Of a stretch of 53,576 nt of DNA, positions 1 through 8,024 are shown one piece after another. Origin of the DNA: an uncultured Blautia sp. GTDB taxonomy: Bacteria; Bacillota; Clostridia; Lachnospirales; Lachnospiraceae. Location: positions 1-53,576 of the forward strand of contig UQJE01000010.1 of the NCBI GenBank assembly GCA_900541345.1, written 5' to 3'. The notes beneath the pieces are model-generated. The model saw only the letters and a program-made list of their open reading frames with translations, was not told the origin of the DNA and ran no database searches. The translations under genes and the position numbers were made by a program. Each line of letters starts with the position of its first letter. Position 1 is the first letter of the stretch.

Positions 1-2218
1 TATAGATAAAATTTATAAGAAAGAAAAGCCTCATTTGTTTATATGTGCAACCGCAGTGGGGGCGATGTCGAATTTTTATTTTTTCTATATGCTGTGTATT
101 TTTATGTTCTTATATGCGGCATTTCGATATTTTAGAATATTTTCCACACGTTCCGTTAAGGATGTAATGTGCTGGTTTCTGAAATTTACGGGATATTTTG
201 CCGTGGCGCTGATGATTGCTTCTGCGATATTCCTGCCTGTAATTATGACAATTTTCGGTACTGACCGTTTTCAGGCGGAAAATTATGTACCGCTATTATA
301 TGATAGAATTTACTATGAAAAATATCTTGGCTGTCTCATTGGAGAAAATATGATTCAGTGGGGTGTTGCCGGATATTCCGCGGTTTCTATGGCTGGTGTG
401 TTTGTTCTCTTTTCCAAAAAGAAAAAGTACACGGATTTAAAGCTTGGCTTCCTTATGTTAAATCTGTTCCTTCTTCTTCCTTTTGCAGGACATGTGCTCA
501 ACGGATTTTCTTATGTATCAAACAGGTGGATATGGGCGTATGGAATGATGATTGCCTATATTTTTGTAAAAGCGTATCCTGAGCTTTTTACCCTGACTTT
601 AAAAGAAAAAAGAAAGATTTTTATTATGCTTCTTGTGTACTGTGGGGCAGCGCTTTTTGCTTCGGCAGCCAGGACAGAGCGTAACATTATGGCAGTGATG
701 GTGCTCGCCTTTGCTGTTTTTACTGCGGTTTCCTATGGGAATATATTTGTGAAGGCGAAAAACCTATGCCTGATGTTTTCCTGCCTTCTTGTGGTCAGCA
801 TTGTGCTGAATATTTCTTATCAGTATTCTTATGAAAAAGATTATCTGTCTGAATTTTCGGATAGAGGAACGGCAATTGAAAAACTGGAATCCGGCGTGGA
901 TCTGGCGGAAAAAGATGCGTCAGAATACAAAGAAGAAGCATACAGATATGATCAGTATGGAGCACAGCCAACAGACAATACGTCCATGATGATGGGAACG
1001 AAAAGTACGGCATATTACTTCAGTTTGGCAAACGGAAATATCAGTCAGTTTTTCGATGAGATGTATTTAAACACTCCCTGGGAACAGCATTATGAAAATC
1101 TGGACGGAAGAACCATTCTGGATCGTCTTGCATCTGTAAAATACTTTATTATCCGGGATCCTCATTACGAATATCTGCCTTATGGAATTAAGCGGCAGAG
1201 CGGAGAGAGCGAAAAAGAAAAAAAGACGTACCGGGCATTTGAAATGGAAAATCCTCTTCCTATCGGATATACGTATGATTCCTGGATTACAAGAGAGGCG
1301 TACGAAAAAATGTCTGTAACAGAAAAGCAGCAGGCGCTTCTCCAGGGGGTTGTGCTTGAGGAAAGCAGCCTTCCAAAAACAACGGTTTCCTTTACAGATA
1401 AAGAAGCTTCTGTCCGGATTACTCCGGGAAAGGGTTGTACCGTTGAAGATGGAAAAATAAAAGTAACGAAAGAAGATGCAGAAGTTACCATATATTACGA
1501 TGGAGTGGATGACAGCGAAGTATACCTTATTGCAGAGAATCTGGATTATGATGCGCTTTCTCCAAGAGAACTTGTAAGTAGTAAAAAGTGGGAAGAAATG
1601 ACGGCTTATGAGAGAAATGAAGTCCTTCATGAGGATAGAAACTGGCGCTACTGGAAAGAAAGCAAGGAAGCCGGTATTCAGGTGAACTGCGGCGATGTTA
1701 AGAAAAATATAAAAATTTTCACTGATAAATACAATGCTTACAGCGGAAAACATAATTTTCTCTGTAATATCGGGTATCAAGTACAGGGGAATTTTCCTGT
1801 TACCCTCACCTTTAAAAACACGGGAGTATATACATACGATGACCTTCGGGTAGTGTGCCAGCCGGTGAAAGGAATCGAAGAGGCAACGAAAAAGCTGGGA
1901 GAGGAACCTTTTACCGATATTCAAATGAGAATAGATGAAATCAGAGGGCGGGTTTCTCTTTCAAAAGACAAGGTGCTGCTTCTTTCTATTCCCTACAGTA
2001 CAGGCTTTACTGCCTATGTAGACGGAAAGGAAGCAGAGCTGAAAAAAGCAAATACCATGTATATGGCTCTGGAACTTTCGGAAGGGGATCACGAGATACG
2101 TCTGACTTACAAAACGCCATACTCCGTAGCAGGACAGCTTTTGTCTGTTCTTGGGATTTTGGTTTTTATTCTAATATCCAGGCGAAAAACATTGACTTAC
2201 AAAAAGGATACATTATAA
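1..2218 (+). CDS. yfhO: YfhO-family membrane protein (5' end outside window)
   Basis: The reading frame is open to the left edge (codons run in frame from base 2), so only the C-terminal ~738 residues are seen. The visible part begins inside a hydrophobic multi-pass region (many membrane segments up to about residue 270), followed by a long extracytoplasmic segment rich in charged and aromatic residues and a final membrane segment just before the C-terminus (around base 2120-2185). This layout is that of YfhO-type GT-C transferases, which move a sugar from a lipid carrier to a surface polymer such as lipoteichoic acid. The next two genes encode a matching GT2 enzyme and a GtrA flippase, with gaps of about 24 and 9 bases, which supports that role. 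The acceptor polymer and sugar cannot be read from sequence. Confidence 0.85.
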   Translation, partial: IDKIYKKEKPHLFICATAVGAMSNFYFFYMLCIFMFLYAAFRYFRIFSTRSVKDVMCWFLKFTGYFAVALMIASAIFLPVIMTIFGTDRFQAENYVPLLYDRIYYEKYLGCLIGENMIQWGVAGYSAVSMAGVFVLFSKKKKYTDLKLGFLMLNLFLLLPFAGHVLNGFSYVSNRWIWAYGMMIAYIFVKAYPELFTLTLKEKRKIFIMLLVYCGAALFASAARTERNIMAVMVLAFAVFTAVSYGNIFVKAKNLCLMFSCLLVVSIVLNISYQYSYEKDYLSEFSDRGTAIEKLESGVDLAEKDASEYKEEAYRYDQYGAQPTDNTSMMMGTKSTAYYFSLANGNISQFFDEMYLNTPWEQHYENLDGRTILDRLASVKYFIIRDPHYEYLPYGIKRQSGESEKEKKTYRAFEMENPLPIGYTYDSWITREAYEKMSVTEKQQALLQGVVLEESSLPKTTVSFTDKEASVRITPGKGCTVEDGKIKVTKEDAEVTIYYDGVDDSEVYLIAENLDYDALSPRELVSSKKWEEMTAYERNEVLHEDRNWRYWKESKEAGIQVNCGDVKKNIKIFTDKYNAYSGKHNFLCNIGYQVQGNFPVTLTFKNTGVYTYDDLRVVCQPVKGIEEATKKLGEEPFTDIQMRIDEIRGRVSLSKDKVLLLSIPYSTGFTAYVDGKEAELKKANTMYMALELSEGDHEIRLTYKTPYSVAGQLLSVLGILVFILISRRKTLTYKKDTL

Positions 2219-2242
2219 TAAAATTGACGTATGGAGGAAATT

Positions 2243-3202
2243 ATGAAAAAATTGTCAGTTGTTTTGCCGGCATATAACGAGGAGCTGATGGTTCGAAAAA
2301 CATGCCGGGTTTTGCGGAAAATCCTGACAGAGGCAGAGATTCCTTATGAGCTTGTCATTGTAAATGACGGATCAAAAGATAAGACATGGCAGGAAATTCT
2401 GGCGGCAGGAAAAGAAGACAAAAATATTCTGGGTGTACAGTTTTCCAGAAATTTCGGCAAGGAAGCAGCTCTTTTTGCAGGACTTGCCCAGGCGGGAGGA
2501 GATGTTGTGGCTGTGATGGACTGTGATCTGCAGCACCCGCCGGAAACCCTTGTTTCCATGTATAAGCTGTGGGAGGAAGGATATGAGGTTATTGAAGGTA
2601 TAAAATCAAGCAGAGGAAAAGAAAGCTTTCTTCATGAGAAAAGTGCTGGATTTTTCTACGGAATCATGTCAAAGGCGACAAAAGTGGATATGCAGAATGC
2701 CTCGGATTTTAAGATGATGGACAGAAAAGTTGTAGACAGTATTTTGTCCATGCCGGAGAGAAATATGTTTTTCCGTGCAACCTCCTCCTGGGTTGGATAT
2801 AAAACGGCATATGTAAATTTTGAGGTGCAGGAGAGAGAGGCAGGAGAATCGAAGTGGTCAGCCTGGTCCTTAATTAAATATGCGTTTACGAATATCGTGG
2901 CGTTTACTACAATGCCTCTGCAGTTTGTGACGGCGGCAGGGGGGATCTGTTTTATCTGCTCTATGATTCTTATTATCTATTCGCTTGTTCAGTATTTTAC
3001 AGGACATGCAGTGGAAGGGTATTCTACGACGATTATTGTGATTCTCCTTATCGGCAGCGCTATGATGATGAGTCTCGGAATTATAGGTTATTATATAGGA
3101 AAGATTTATGAGGAAGTAAAACGAAGACCTAGATATATTGTATCAAAGATTGTCAGAGGAGATATAGATGTTTCCCATGAGACAAATCATGACATAAAAT
3201 AG
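2243..3202 (+). CDS. GT2 polyprenyl-phosphate sugar transferase (CsbB/YkcC/GtrB type)
   Basis: The protein (319 aa from this start) has a GT-A fold of family GT2: PAYNEE at residues 9-14, NDGSKD at 41-46, and the metal/substrate motif MDCDLQHPPE near 92-101. Two membrane segments follow at roughly 228-250 and 263-285, as in DPM1/CsbB-like enzymes that load a sugar onto undecaprenyl phosphate at the inner face of the membrane. An in-frame ATG lies upstream at 2231, but the bases GGAGG at 2233-2237 form a good ribosome site for the ATG at 2243, so I chose 2243. It sits between the YfhO-like gene and gtrA in one transcription unit. Confidence 0.9.
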   Translation: MKKLSVVLPAYNEELMVRKTCRVLRKILTEAEIPYELVIVNDGSKDKTWQEILAAGKEDKNILGVQFSRNFGKEAALFAGLAQAGGDVVAVMDCDLQHPPETLVSMYKLWEEGYEVIEGIKSSRGKESFLHEKSAGFFYGIMSKATKVDMQNASDFKMMDRKVVDSILSMPERNMFFRATSSWVGYKTAYVNFEVQEREAGESKWSAWSLIKYAFTNIVAFTTMPLQFVTAAGGICFICSMILIIYSLVQYFTGHAVEGYSTTIIVILLIGSAMMMSLGIIGYYIGKIYEEVKRRPRYIVSKIVRGDIDVSHETNHDIK

Positions 3203-3211
3203 GAGCAGAAA

Positions 3212-3622
3212 ATGAAAGCATTGATAAAAAAACTTTATGAAAATGATGTGGTACGGTACATCTTTTTCGGTGGCTGCACTACTCTTGTAAATCTTGTTTC
3301 TTTTTTTCTTTTCAGAAAACTGGGAATTCCTTTAAATCCGGCAAATATAGCCTCTATTATTCTGGCAATTTTGTTTGCTTATGTAGTAAATTCAAAATAT
3401 GTTTTTCAGGATAAGTGTGAAAATTTAAAGGCACATATCCGTCCCTTCTGTAAATTCATCAGCGCCCGCCTTGTAAGTATGGTGGTAGAAGTGGGAGGCG
3501 TATGGCTTCTTGTGGAAATCCTTCATATGAATGAGATGATGGGAAAGTTTTTGACACAGGTCATTGTACTTGTGATGAATTACATATTCAGTAAATTTTT
3601 TGTATTTACAACAGGAAAATAA
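3212..3622 (+). CDS. GtrA/GtcA-family membrane protein (lipid-sugar flippase)
   Basis: A 136-residue protein with four predicted membrane segments and the family's typical opening (short basic N-terminus, then an IFFGGCTTLVN-like first helix). GtrA/GtcA proteins are thought to flip undecaprenyl-phosphate-linked sugars across the membrane. It starts 9 bases after the GT2 gene, with a GGAGC ribosome site, and completes a three-gene set (GT2 enzyme, flippase, YfhO transferase) that corresponds to the CsbB-GtcA-YfhO set known from Bacilli. The gene is full length and intact. The sugar type is unknown. Confidence 0.88.
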   Translation: MKALIKKLYENDVVRYIFFGGCTTLVNLVSFFLFRKLGIPLNPANIASIILAILFAYVVNSKYVFQDKCENLKAHIRPFCKFISARLVSMVVEVGGVWLLVEILHMNEMMGKFLTQVIVLVMNYIFSKFFVFTTGK

Positions 3623-3639
3623 AAACGGAGGAAGAAAAA

Positions 3640-4692
3640 ATGACGCTGGAGGAAGCAAAAAAACAGATAACCCCTCTCAACACAAAGGCAATGGAGGAAG
3701 CAGTGGAACACTGGAACAGTATTGCGAAGCCTCTTCATTCTCTTGGAAAGCTGGAAGATCTTGTTGTTCAGCTTGCGGGAATTGCAGGAACTCCAAATGT
3801 AAAAATTGAGAAAAGAGCTCTTGTTGCCATGTGCGCAGATAACGGAGTAGTAGAAGAAGGAGTGACCCAGAGCGGGCAGGAAGTGACTGCCATTGTAGCG
3901 GAAAATTTCCTGAAAGCAGAGACAACAGCTTGTATTATGGCAAAAAACTGCGGAGCAGATGTGTATCCTGTTGATGTGGGAATGGCAGCAGATACAAAAG
4001 TCCGCACAGATTTAAAGGTGGCCCATGGTACAAAAAATATGGCAAAGACGCCTGCCATGATAAGGGAAGAAGCAATAAAAGCCATAGAAGCAGGCATTTT
4101 TATGGCTGAGGAATTAAAGGACAGAGGATACCAGATTCTGGCAACCGGAGAAATGGGGATTGGAAATACGACAACAAGCAGCGCGGTAGCTTCTGTTCTT
4201 ATGGAAGAACCTGTGGAGACTATGACCGGAAGAGGGGCCGGACTTACAAGTGAAGGCCTTGCTCGAAAAATAAAGGTAATCAAAGATGCCATTGCCCTTC
4301 ATAAACCGGACAGAGAAGATGCAATAGATGTACTTGCCAAAGTAGGCGGATTTGATATTGCGGGAATGGCAGGGGTATTTTTAGGTGGAGCGGCTCTTAA
4401 AATCCCTGTAATTATGGATGGATTTATTTCCTGTGTGGCTGCTCTTGTGGCAGTTAGTATTTGCCCGGAGGTGTCCGGATATATTCTTGCATCTCATGTT
4501 TCCAAAGAACCGGCAGCCCGGTTGATTTTGGAGTATTTACAAAAGGAGGCTGTGATCCACGGAGATATGTGCCTTGGTGAAGGGACAGGGGCGATTGCGC
4601 TTCTCCCTCTGTTAGATCTTGGAATTGCAGTTTATCACTCTATGAGCACCTTTGAAGAAATTCATGTAGAGCAGTATGAGGAGTTAAAATAA
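3640..4692 (+). CDS. cobT: Nicotinate-nucleotide--dimethylbenzimidazole phosphoribosyltransferase
   Basis: A 350-residue protein of the expected CobT length. It activates the lower-ligand base of cobalamin by transferring ribose phosphate from nicotinate mononucleotide, giving an alpha-ribazole-5'-phosphate. Recognisable motifs are ADNGVVEEGVTQSG near residues 66-79, a GEMGIGNTTT segment near 167-176, MTGRGAG near 190, and a glycine-rich LGEGTGA near 312. The ribosome site GGAGG is well placed. The gene begins 17 bases after gtrA and ends one base before cobU, so cobalamin assembly appears co-transcribed with the upstream glycosylation genes. There is no room for a cobalamin riboswitch directly upstream. 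Confidence 0.95.
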   Translation: MTLEEAKKQITPLNTKAMEEAVEHWNSIAKPLHSLGKLEDLVVQLAGIAGTPNVKIEKRALVAMCADNGVVEEGVTQSGQEVTAIVAENFLKAETTACIMAKNCGADVYPVDVGMAADTKVRTDLKVAHGTKNMAKTPAMIREEAIKAIEAGIFMAEELKDRGYQILATGEMGIGNTTTSSAVASVLMEEPVETMTGRGAGLTSEGLARKIKVIKDAIALHKPDREDAIDVLAKVGGFDIAGMAGVFLGGAALKIPVIMDGFISCVAALVAVSICPEVSGYILASHVSKEPAARLILEYLQKEAVIHGDMCLGEGTGAIALLPLLDLGIAVYHSMSTFEEIHVEQYEELK

Positions 4693-4693
4693 A

Positions 4694-5236
4694 ATGATTG
4701 TTCTTGTAACAGGAGGAAGCGGAAGCGGAAAATCAGCTTTTGCAGAAGATAGAGTTCTTTCTTTCGGGGAGGCAAGGCGCATTTACATTGCTACCATGTA
4801 TCCCTTTGATATGGAAAGTAAAAAAAGAATCAGCAGACACAGAAATATGAGAGCAGGAAAAGGCTTTGAAACAGTAGAACGCTATACAAATTTAAAGGAG
4901 CTTTTTCTTCCCTCAGACAGTGTGGTTCTTCTGGAGTGTATGTCAAATCTTGTGGCAAATGAAATGTTTCAAAAAGACGGTTCAGGGAATGATGCAGTAA
5001 AAGAGATTCTGGAGGGAATTTCTGAAATTTCCAAAAATGTGCGTCATCTTGTAATTGTGACAAATGAAATTTTTTCAGAGGCGGCTTTCTACGAAGGTGA
5101 GACGGAAACTTACAGAAAATATTTGGGAAAGATTAACAGATGTCTTGGAGAAATGGCAGACCAGGTGTATGAGGTTGTGTACGGAATTCCTTTATGTGTG
5201 AAGGGAGGCAGCATAGATGAAGAGCCTCTGGAATAA
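4694..5236 (+). CDS. cobU: Adenosylcobinamide kinase / adenosylcobinamide-phosphate guanylyltransferase
   Basis: A 180-residue CobU protein. The P-loop GGSGSGKS is at residues 7-14, followed by the YIAT and RISRHR motifs; the histidine in RHR is the residue that carries GMP in known CobU enzymes. The ECMSNL segment (Walker B area) and the C-terminal VVYGIPLCVKG end are typical. It phosphorylates adenosylcobinamide and then attaches GMP before CobS acts. It starts one base after cobT and overlaps cobS by 20 bases, implying translational coupling. All key residues are present. Confidence 0.93.
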   Translation: MIVLVTGGSGSGKSAFAEDRVLSFGEARRIYIATMYPFDMESKKRISRHRNMRAGKGFETVERYTNLKELFLPSDSVVLLECMSNLVANEMFQKDGSGNDAVKEILEGISEISKNVRHLVIVTNEIFSEAAFYEGETETYRKYLGKINRCLGEMADQVYEVVYGIPLCVKGGSIDEEPLE

Positions 5237-5990
5237 TTTTAAGGTGGCATTTTCCATGTTTTCCAAAATTCCCATGCCCCGTGCGGACTGGACAGAAGAA
5301 AACATGAAATATATGATCTGTTTCTTTCCGTTTGTGGGAACGGTAATCGGATTTTTGAGCATGGGGGCTGCTTATGCGGGAAAATACTTTGGGTTTGGAC
5401 AGAATTTTACGGCTGCTGTTCTTGTATTACTTCCGGTTTTTGTCACAGGAGGAATCCATGTGGACGGACTCCTTGATACAGCGGATGCTTTAAGCTCATG
5501 GAGAGAGAGGGAGAGACGTCTGGAAATCCTTAAAGATTCTCATGCAGGAGCTTTTGCAGTAATTACTGCCTGCGTTTATTTTCTGGCATGGTTTGGGGCT
5601 TACAGTGAGCTTATGGCTTTTTCGGACGGTGTAGTCCTGATGGCTCTCGGTTTTATGGTATCAAGATGTCTTTCCGGAATCGGCGTGGTATCGTTTCCAA
5701 AAGCAAGGGCAGACGGAACCGTTGCAGAATTTTCCCAAAAATCAGAAAATCGCCTTGTACAGGGCGTACTGATTTTTTATCTTGTAGTGCTCTTCATGCT
5801 GATGATTCTTATCAATCCCTTAAAGGGAATCATCACTTTTGTGACAGCACTTCTTATCTTTGCCTGGTATTATCATATGGCAATGAAATATTTCGGGGGG
5901 ACAACTGGAGATCTTTCCGGATATTTCCTCTGTCTCTGTGAGCTTGGTATGGCGTGGAGCCTTGCACTTTCGTGCGTAATTGCAGTATAA
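5217..5990 (+). CDS. cobS: Cobalamin synthase (adenosylcobinamide-GDP ribazoletransferase)
   Basis: A 257-residue integral membrane protein. The conserved IHVDGLLDTADAL motif near residues 80-92 is diagnostic for CobS, which joins adenosylcobinamide-GDP to alpha-ribazole (or its phosphate) to finish the nucleotide loop of cobalamin. Several hydrophobic segments fill the rest of the chain. The start ATG overlaps the end of cobU, and the ribosome site GGGAGG lies inside cobU. The length is normal for the family. Confidence 0.94.
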   Translation: MKSLWNNFKVAFSMFSKIPMPRADWTEENMKYMICFFPFVGTVIGFLSMGAAYAGKYFGFGQNFTAAVLVLLPVFVTGGIHVDGLLDTADALSSWRERERRLEILKDSHAGAFAVITACVYFLAWFGAYSELMAFSDGVVLMALGFMVSRCLSGIGVVSFPKARADGTVAEFSQKSENRLVQGVLIFYLVVLFMLMILINPLKGIITFVTALLIFAWYYHMAMKYFGGTTGDLSGYFLCLCELGMAWSLALSCVIAV

Positions 5991-6024
5991 GAAATCTAAG
6001 TGATACATAAAGGAGGAATCCAAA

Positions 6025-6405
6025 ATGGAGCTGATTATCGGTGGTGCATTTCAGGGTAAAACAGATTATGCGAAGAAAGAATACCCTTCTCTTATATGGA
6101 AAGAGGCTGGTGATATGTGCGAGGAAGAGCTTCTTTCGGCAGAGGGGATTTTAAATTTTCAGGAGTATATAAAAAAAGAAATCCGAGAAGGAAGAAACCC
6201 TGGAAATGTGGGAGAGCTTCTGCTGAAGAAAAATTCCGGTGCAGTAGTTGTGTCCGAGGAGGTAGGATACGGGCTCGTTCCTGTGGACGCTTTTGAAAGA
6301 GAGTACAGAGAGGCGGTAGGACGAATCTGTACAAAGCTTGCATCAGGAAGCCACAAGGTAACAAGAGTGATCTGTGGGATCGGGACGGTGATAAAAAATG
6401 ATTAG
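6025..6405 (+). CDS. Short CobU-like P-loop protein
   Basis: A 126-residue protein starting with a P-loop (GGAFQGKT at residues 6-13) that sits exactly where CobU has its own, and ending with a VICGIGTVIK segment resembling CobU's C-terminal VVYGIPLCVKG. It lacks the RHR motif carrying the GMP-accepting histidine and about 50 residues of CobU's middle. It therefore looks like a shortened, diverged CobU relative, possibly a nucleotide-binding or kinase-only protein. It lies between cobS and the cobC-type gene with a GGAGG ribosome site and overlaps the next gene by 8 bases, so it probably belongs to cobalamin metabolism. Its activity is not known. Confidence 0.7.
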   Translation: MELIIGGAFQGKTDYAKKEYPSLIWKEAGDMCEEELLSAEGILNFQEYIKKEIREGRNPGNVGELLLKKNSGAVVVSEEVGYGLVPVDAFEREYREAVGRICTKLASGSHKVTRVICGIGTVIKND

Positions 6406-6987
6406 GCTTTCTCTTATTCGTCATGGACAGACAGAGGGAAATAAGAAAAAACGGTATATCGGTGTGACAGATGAGTCTCTCTGCGAGGAGGGAAAGGATT
6501 TTCTGCGACAGATGAAGTATCCTGCCCCGCAGGCTGTTTATGTGAGCCCTATGAAGAGATGTGTGGAAACGGCAGAGATTCTTTTTCCGGACTATCCGGT
6601 TCATGTGATAGATGAACTGGCTGAGTGCGATTTCGGTGATTTTGAAAATAAAAATTATGAAGAGCTGGATGGAAATCTGGAATATCAGGCATGGATTGAA
6701 AGCGGCGGCACACTTCCTTTTCCGGGAGGAGAGAGCAGGGAGTCATTTTGCAGGCGGAATCTTCTCGGTTTTCGGAAAGCTGTGACAGGGTGTATCCGGG
6801 GAGATATTTCCAATGCTGCATTTGTGGTAAGATCGGAAGAGCGATTATGAATATTATGGAAGCGTACGCAGTGGAGGAACGTCCCTTTTATCAGTGGCAT
6901 GTAGAAAACGGCAGGGGATATACTCTGGATTTTGATACAGAAGAATGGAAAAAGGGCAGAAGATGCCTGATTTTGAGAGAGGAGTGA
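6398..6987 (+). pseudogene. cobC: Histidine phosphatase (alpha-ribazole phosphatase, CobC type), frame broken at an adapter-like insertion
   Basis: The first frame (6398-6850) gives a histidine phosphatase: LIRHGQTEGN carries the catalytic RHG, and AECDFGDFENKNYEEL is typical of alpha-ribazole phosphatases, which remove phosphate from alpha-ribazole phosphate or cobalamin phosphate. The frame reads into the wrong phase after ...AAFVV (base 6829) and stops at 6850. The rest of the family's C-terminus (IMNIMEAYAVEERPFYQW...) continues in another frame from 6844 to 6987. The missing piece is precisely the second catalytic motif (expected HGG). The junction reads AGATCGGAAGAGCG, identical to the start of an Illumina adapter, so the break is probably an assembly artefact and the real gene intact at about 196 aa. 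Confidence 0.85.
6830..6843 (+). other. Illumina-adapter-like 14-mer at a frameshift
   Basis: Bases AGATCGGAAGAGCG match the first 14 bases of a standard TruSeq-type adapter. They replace the codons expected for the HGG motif of the cobC-type gene and shift the frame. If the true sequence read CAT GGC before GGA AGA GCG (HGGRA), only about five bases would be wrong and one missing, because CGGAAGAGCG would be genuine. This makes adapter read-through or adapter trimming at this spot a likely cause. Confidence 0.8.
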
Positions 6988-6991
6988 TATT

Positions 6992-7735
6992 GTGAAGGTA
7001 TGGTATTGCAGAGATTTGAAATATAGGGGAAAACAGGCATTGAGAAAGAATTACTGGGCGGCTGTTGTGGTCAGTTTAATCCTTGCTGTTGCGGTCGGGA
7101 TTGGAAGCGGCGGAGGAGGCAGCAGCAGTGTGGCAAATACAGTGACGCACACGGAGGTGTATGATGGAACACTGAGATTTTCCATGAATTCGGCAGCGCC
7201 TTTTGTATGGCTGTTCAGTGCGCTTGCCCTGGGTGCGCTTTTAATACTTGAATCGATTTTTATTCTTTTAAAAATTTTTGTGGGAAACGTGCTGGAAGTA
7301 GGTGCCAGAGGATTTTATATAGAGAATCTTTATTCCGCCCCCTCTGTTGGAAAAATTCTTGCCCCATTTCGTTCCGGTCAGTACTGGAATATTGTGAAGA
7401 TAATGTTTTTCCGGGATTTATTTATCTTCCTGTGGACGCTTTTGCTTGTGATTCCCGGTATTGTCAAAAGTTACGAATACAAAATGATACCGTATCTCCT
7501 TGCCGAGAATCCGGGAATGTCAAAACAGGAAGCATTTGACAGAACAAGGGAGATGATGTATGGGCAGAAAGGAAATGCGTTTGTTCTGGATTTATCTTTT
7601 TTACCGTGGCTTTTTTTGAATGCGTTTACCTTTAATATTCTTGGTATTTTATATCTTCAACCGTATATGGATGCAACGCAGGCAGAACTTTATGATGTTC
7701 TGGCGGCGCCGCCGTCAGAGAATCTTTATAATTGA
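6992..7735 (+). CDS. DUF975 family integral membrane protein
   Basis: A 247-residue membrane protein with a GTG start and a GAGAGGAG ribosome site overlapping the end of the cobC-type gene. The N-terminal pattern (LKYRGKQALRKNYWAAV then a hydrophobic helix) and the later VIPGIVKSYEYKMIPYLLAENP block are hallmarks of DUF975 proteins, common in Clostridia and Lactobacillales and of unknown function. Four or more membrane segments are visible, with a glycine/serine-rich loop near residues 33-40. It is the last gene before a strong terminator, so it ends the long 5' operon. There is no evidence that it takes part in cobalamin synthesis. Confidence 0.85.
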   Translation: MKVWYCRDLKYRGKQALRKNYWAAVVVSLILAVAVGIGSGGGGSSSVANTVTHTEVYDGTLRFSMNSAAPFVWLFSALALGALLILESIFILLKIFVGNVLEVGARGFYIENLYSAPSVGKILAPFRSGQYWNIVKIMFFRDLFIFLWTLLLVIPGIVKSYEYKMIPYLLAENPGMSKQEAFDRTREMMYGQKGNAFVLDLSFLPWLFLNAFTFNILGILYLQPYMDATQAELYDVLAAPPSENLYN

Positions 7736-7763
7736 TGAAAAGAGATAAGCCTTTTAAAATGCG

Positions 7764-7800
7764 GGCAGCTTTTGGGAAACCTAAGCTGCCTGTTTTTATT
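7764..7800 (+). terminator. Intrinsic terminator after the DUF975 gene
   Basis: GGCAGCTT (7764-7771) pairs with AAGCTGCC (7783-7790) across an 11-base loop and is followed by a T-rich run (TGTTTTTATT). It separates the cobalamin operon from the purine operon. Confidence 0.88.
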
Positions 7801-7888
7801 AGTGTCAGTTTTTTGATAAGCATTTCTTTATAAAAGACAAAAAAATTTGCAATACCAAAATTTTTTTGGCATTTCTATTGAAATATTT

Positions 7889-7917
7889 TTGGAAGTATGG
7901 TACAGTTGTATTATAGT
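7889..7917 (+). promoter_or_regulatory. Candidate sigma-A promoter of the ssnA operon
   Basis: TTGGAA (7889-7894) and TATAGT (7912-7917) are spaced by 17 bases, about 108 bases before the ssnA start. Just upstream, CCAAAA (7855-7860) and TTTTGG (7864-7869) form a small A/T-rich palindrome that could be an operator. Assigned by eye only. Confidence 0.5.
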
Positions 7918-7923
7918 AGAAAT

Positions 7924-8010
7924 TCCCCAAAACATGTTCGGATTTCAAAGTGTGTTTTGGTGCTTTTCACAGAAAAAGAATGGTCGATTTTGTATTGTCT
8001 TGTCAAAAAT
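7924..8010 (+). promoter_or_regulatory. Untranslated leader of ssnA with a stem-loop
   Basis: If transcription starts near 7924, the mRNA carries a leader of about 100 bases. CCAAAACA (7927-7934) pairs perfectly with TGTTTTGG (7953-7960) across an 18-base loop. I could not match it to the classical purine riboswitch core or to a Moco RNA. No U-rich terminator follows it. Confidence 0.35.
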
Positions 8011-8024
8011 AAGGAGGTTTGTAT

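Noticed and set aside
1067..1924. Long open frame on the - strand (285 codons)
   Set aside because: It is the complement of the YfhO-like gene, has no ribosome site, and its sequence has the composition of a non-coding shadow.
3600..3639. Cobalamin riboswitch before cobT
   Set aside because: There are only 17 bases between gtrA and cobT, so no space for one.
7924..8010. Classical purine riboswitch or Moco riboswitch before ssnA
   Set aside because: I cannot find the conserved core bases of either; only an unassigned stem-loop is visible. A covariance-model search would decide.
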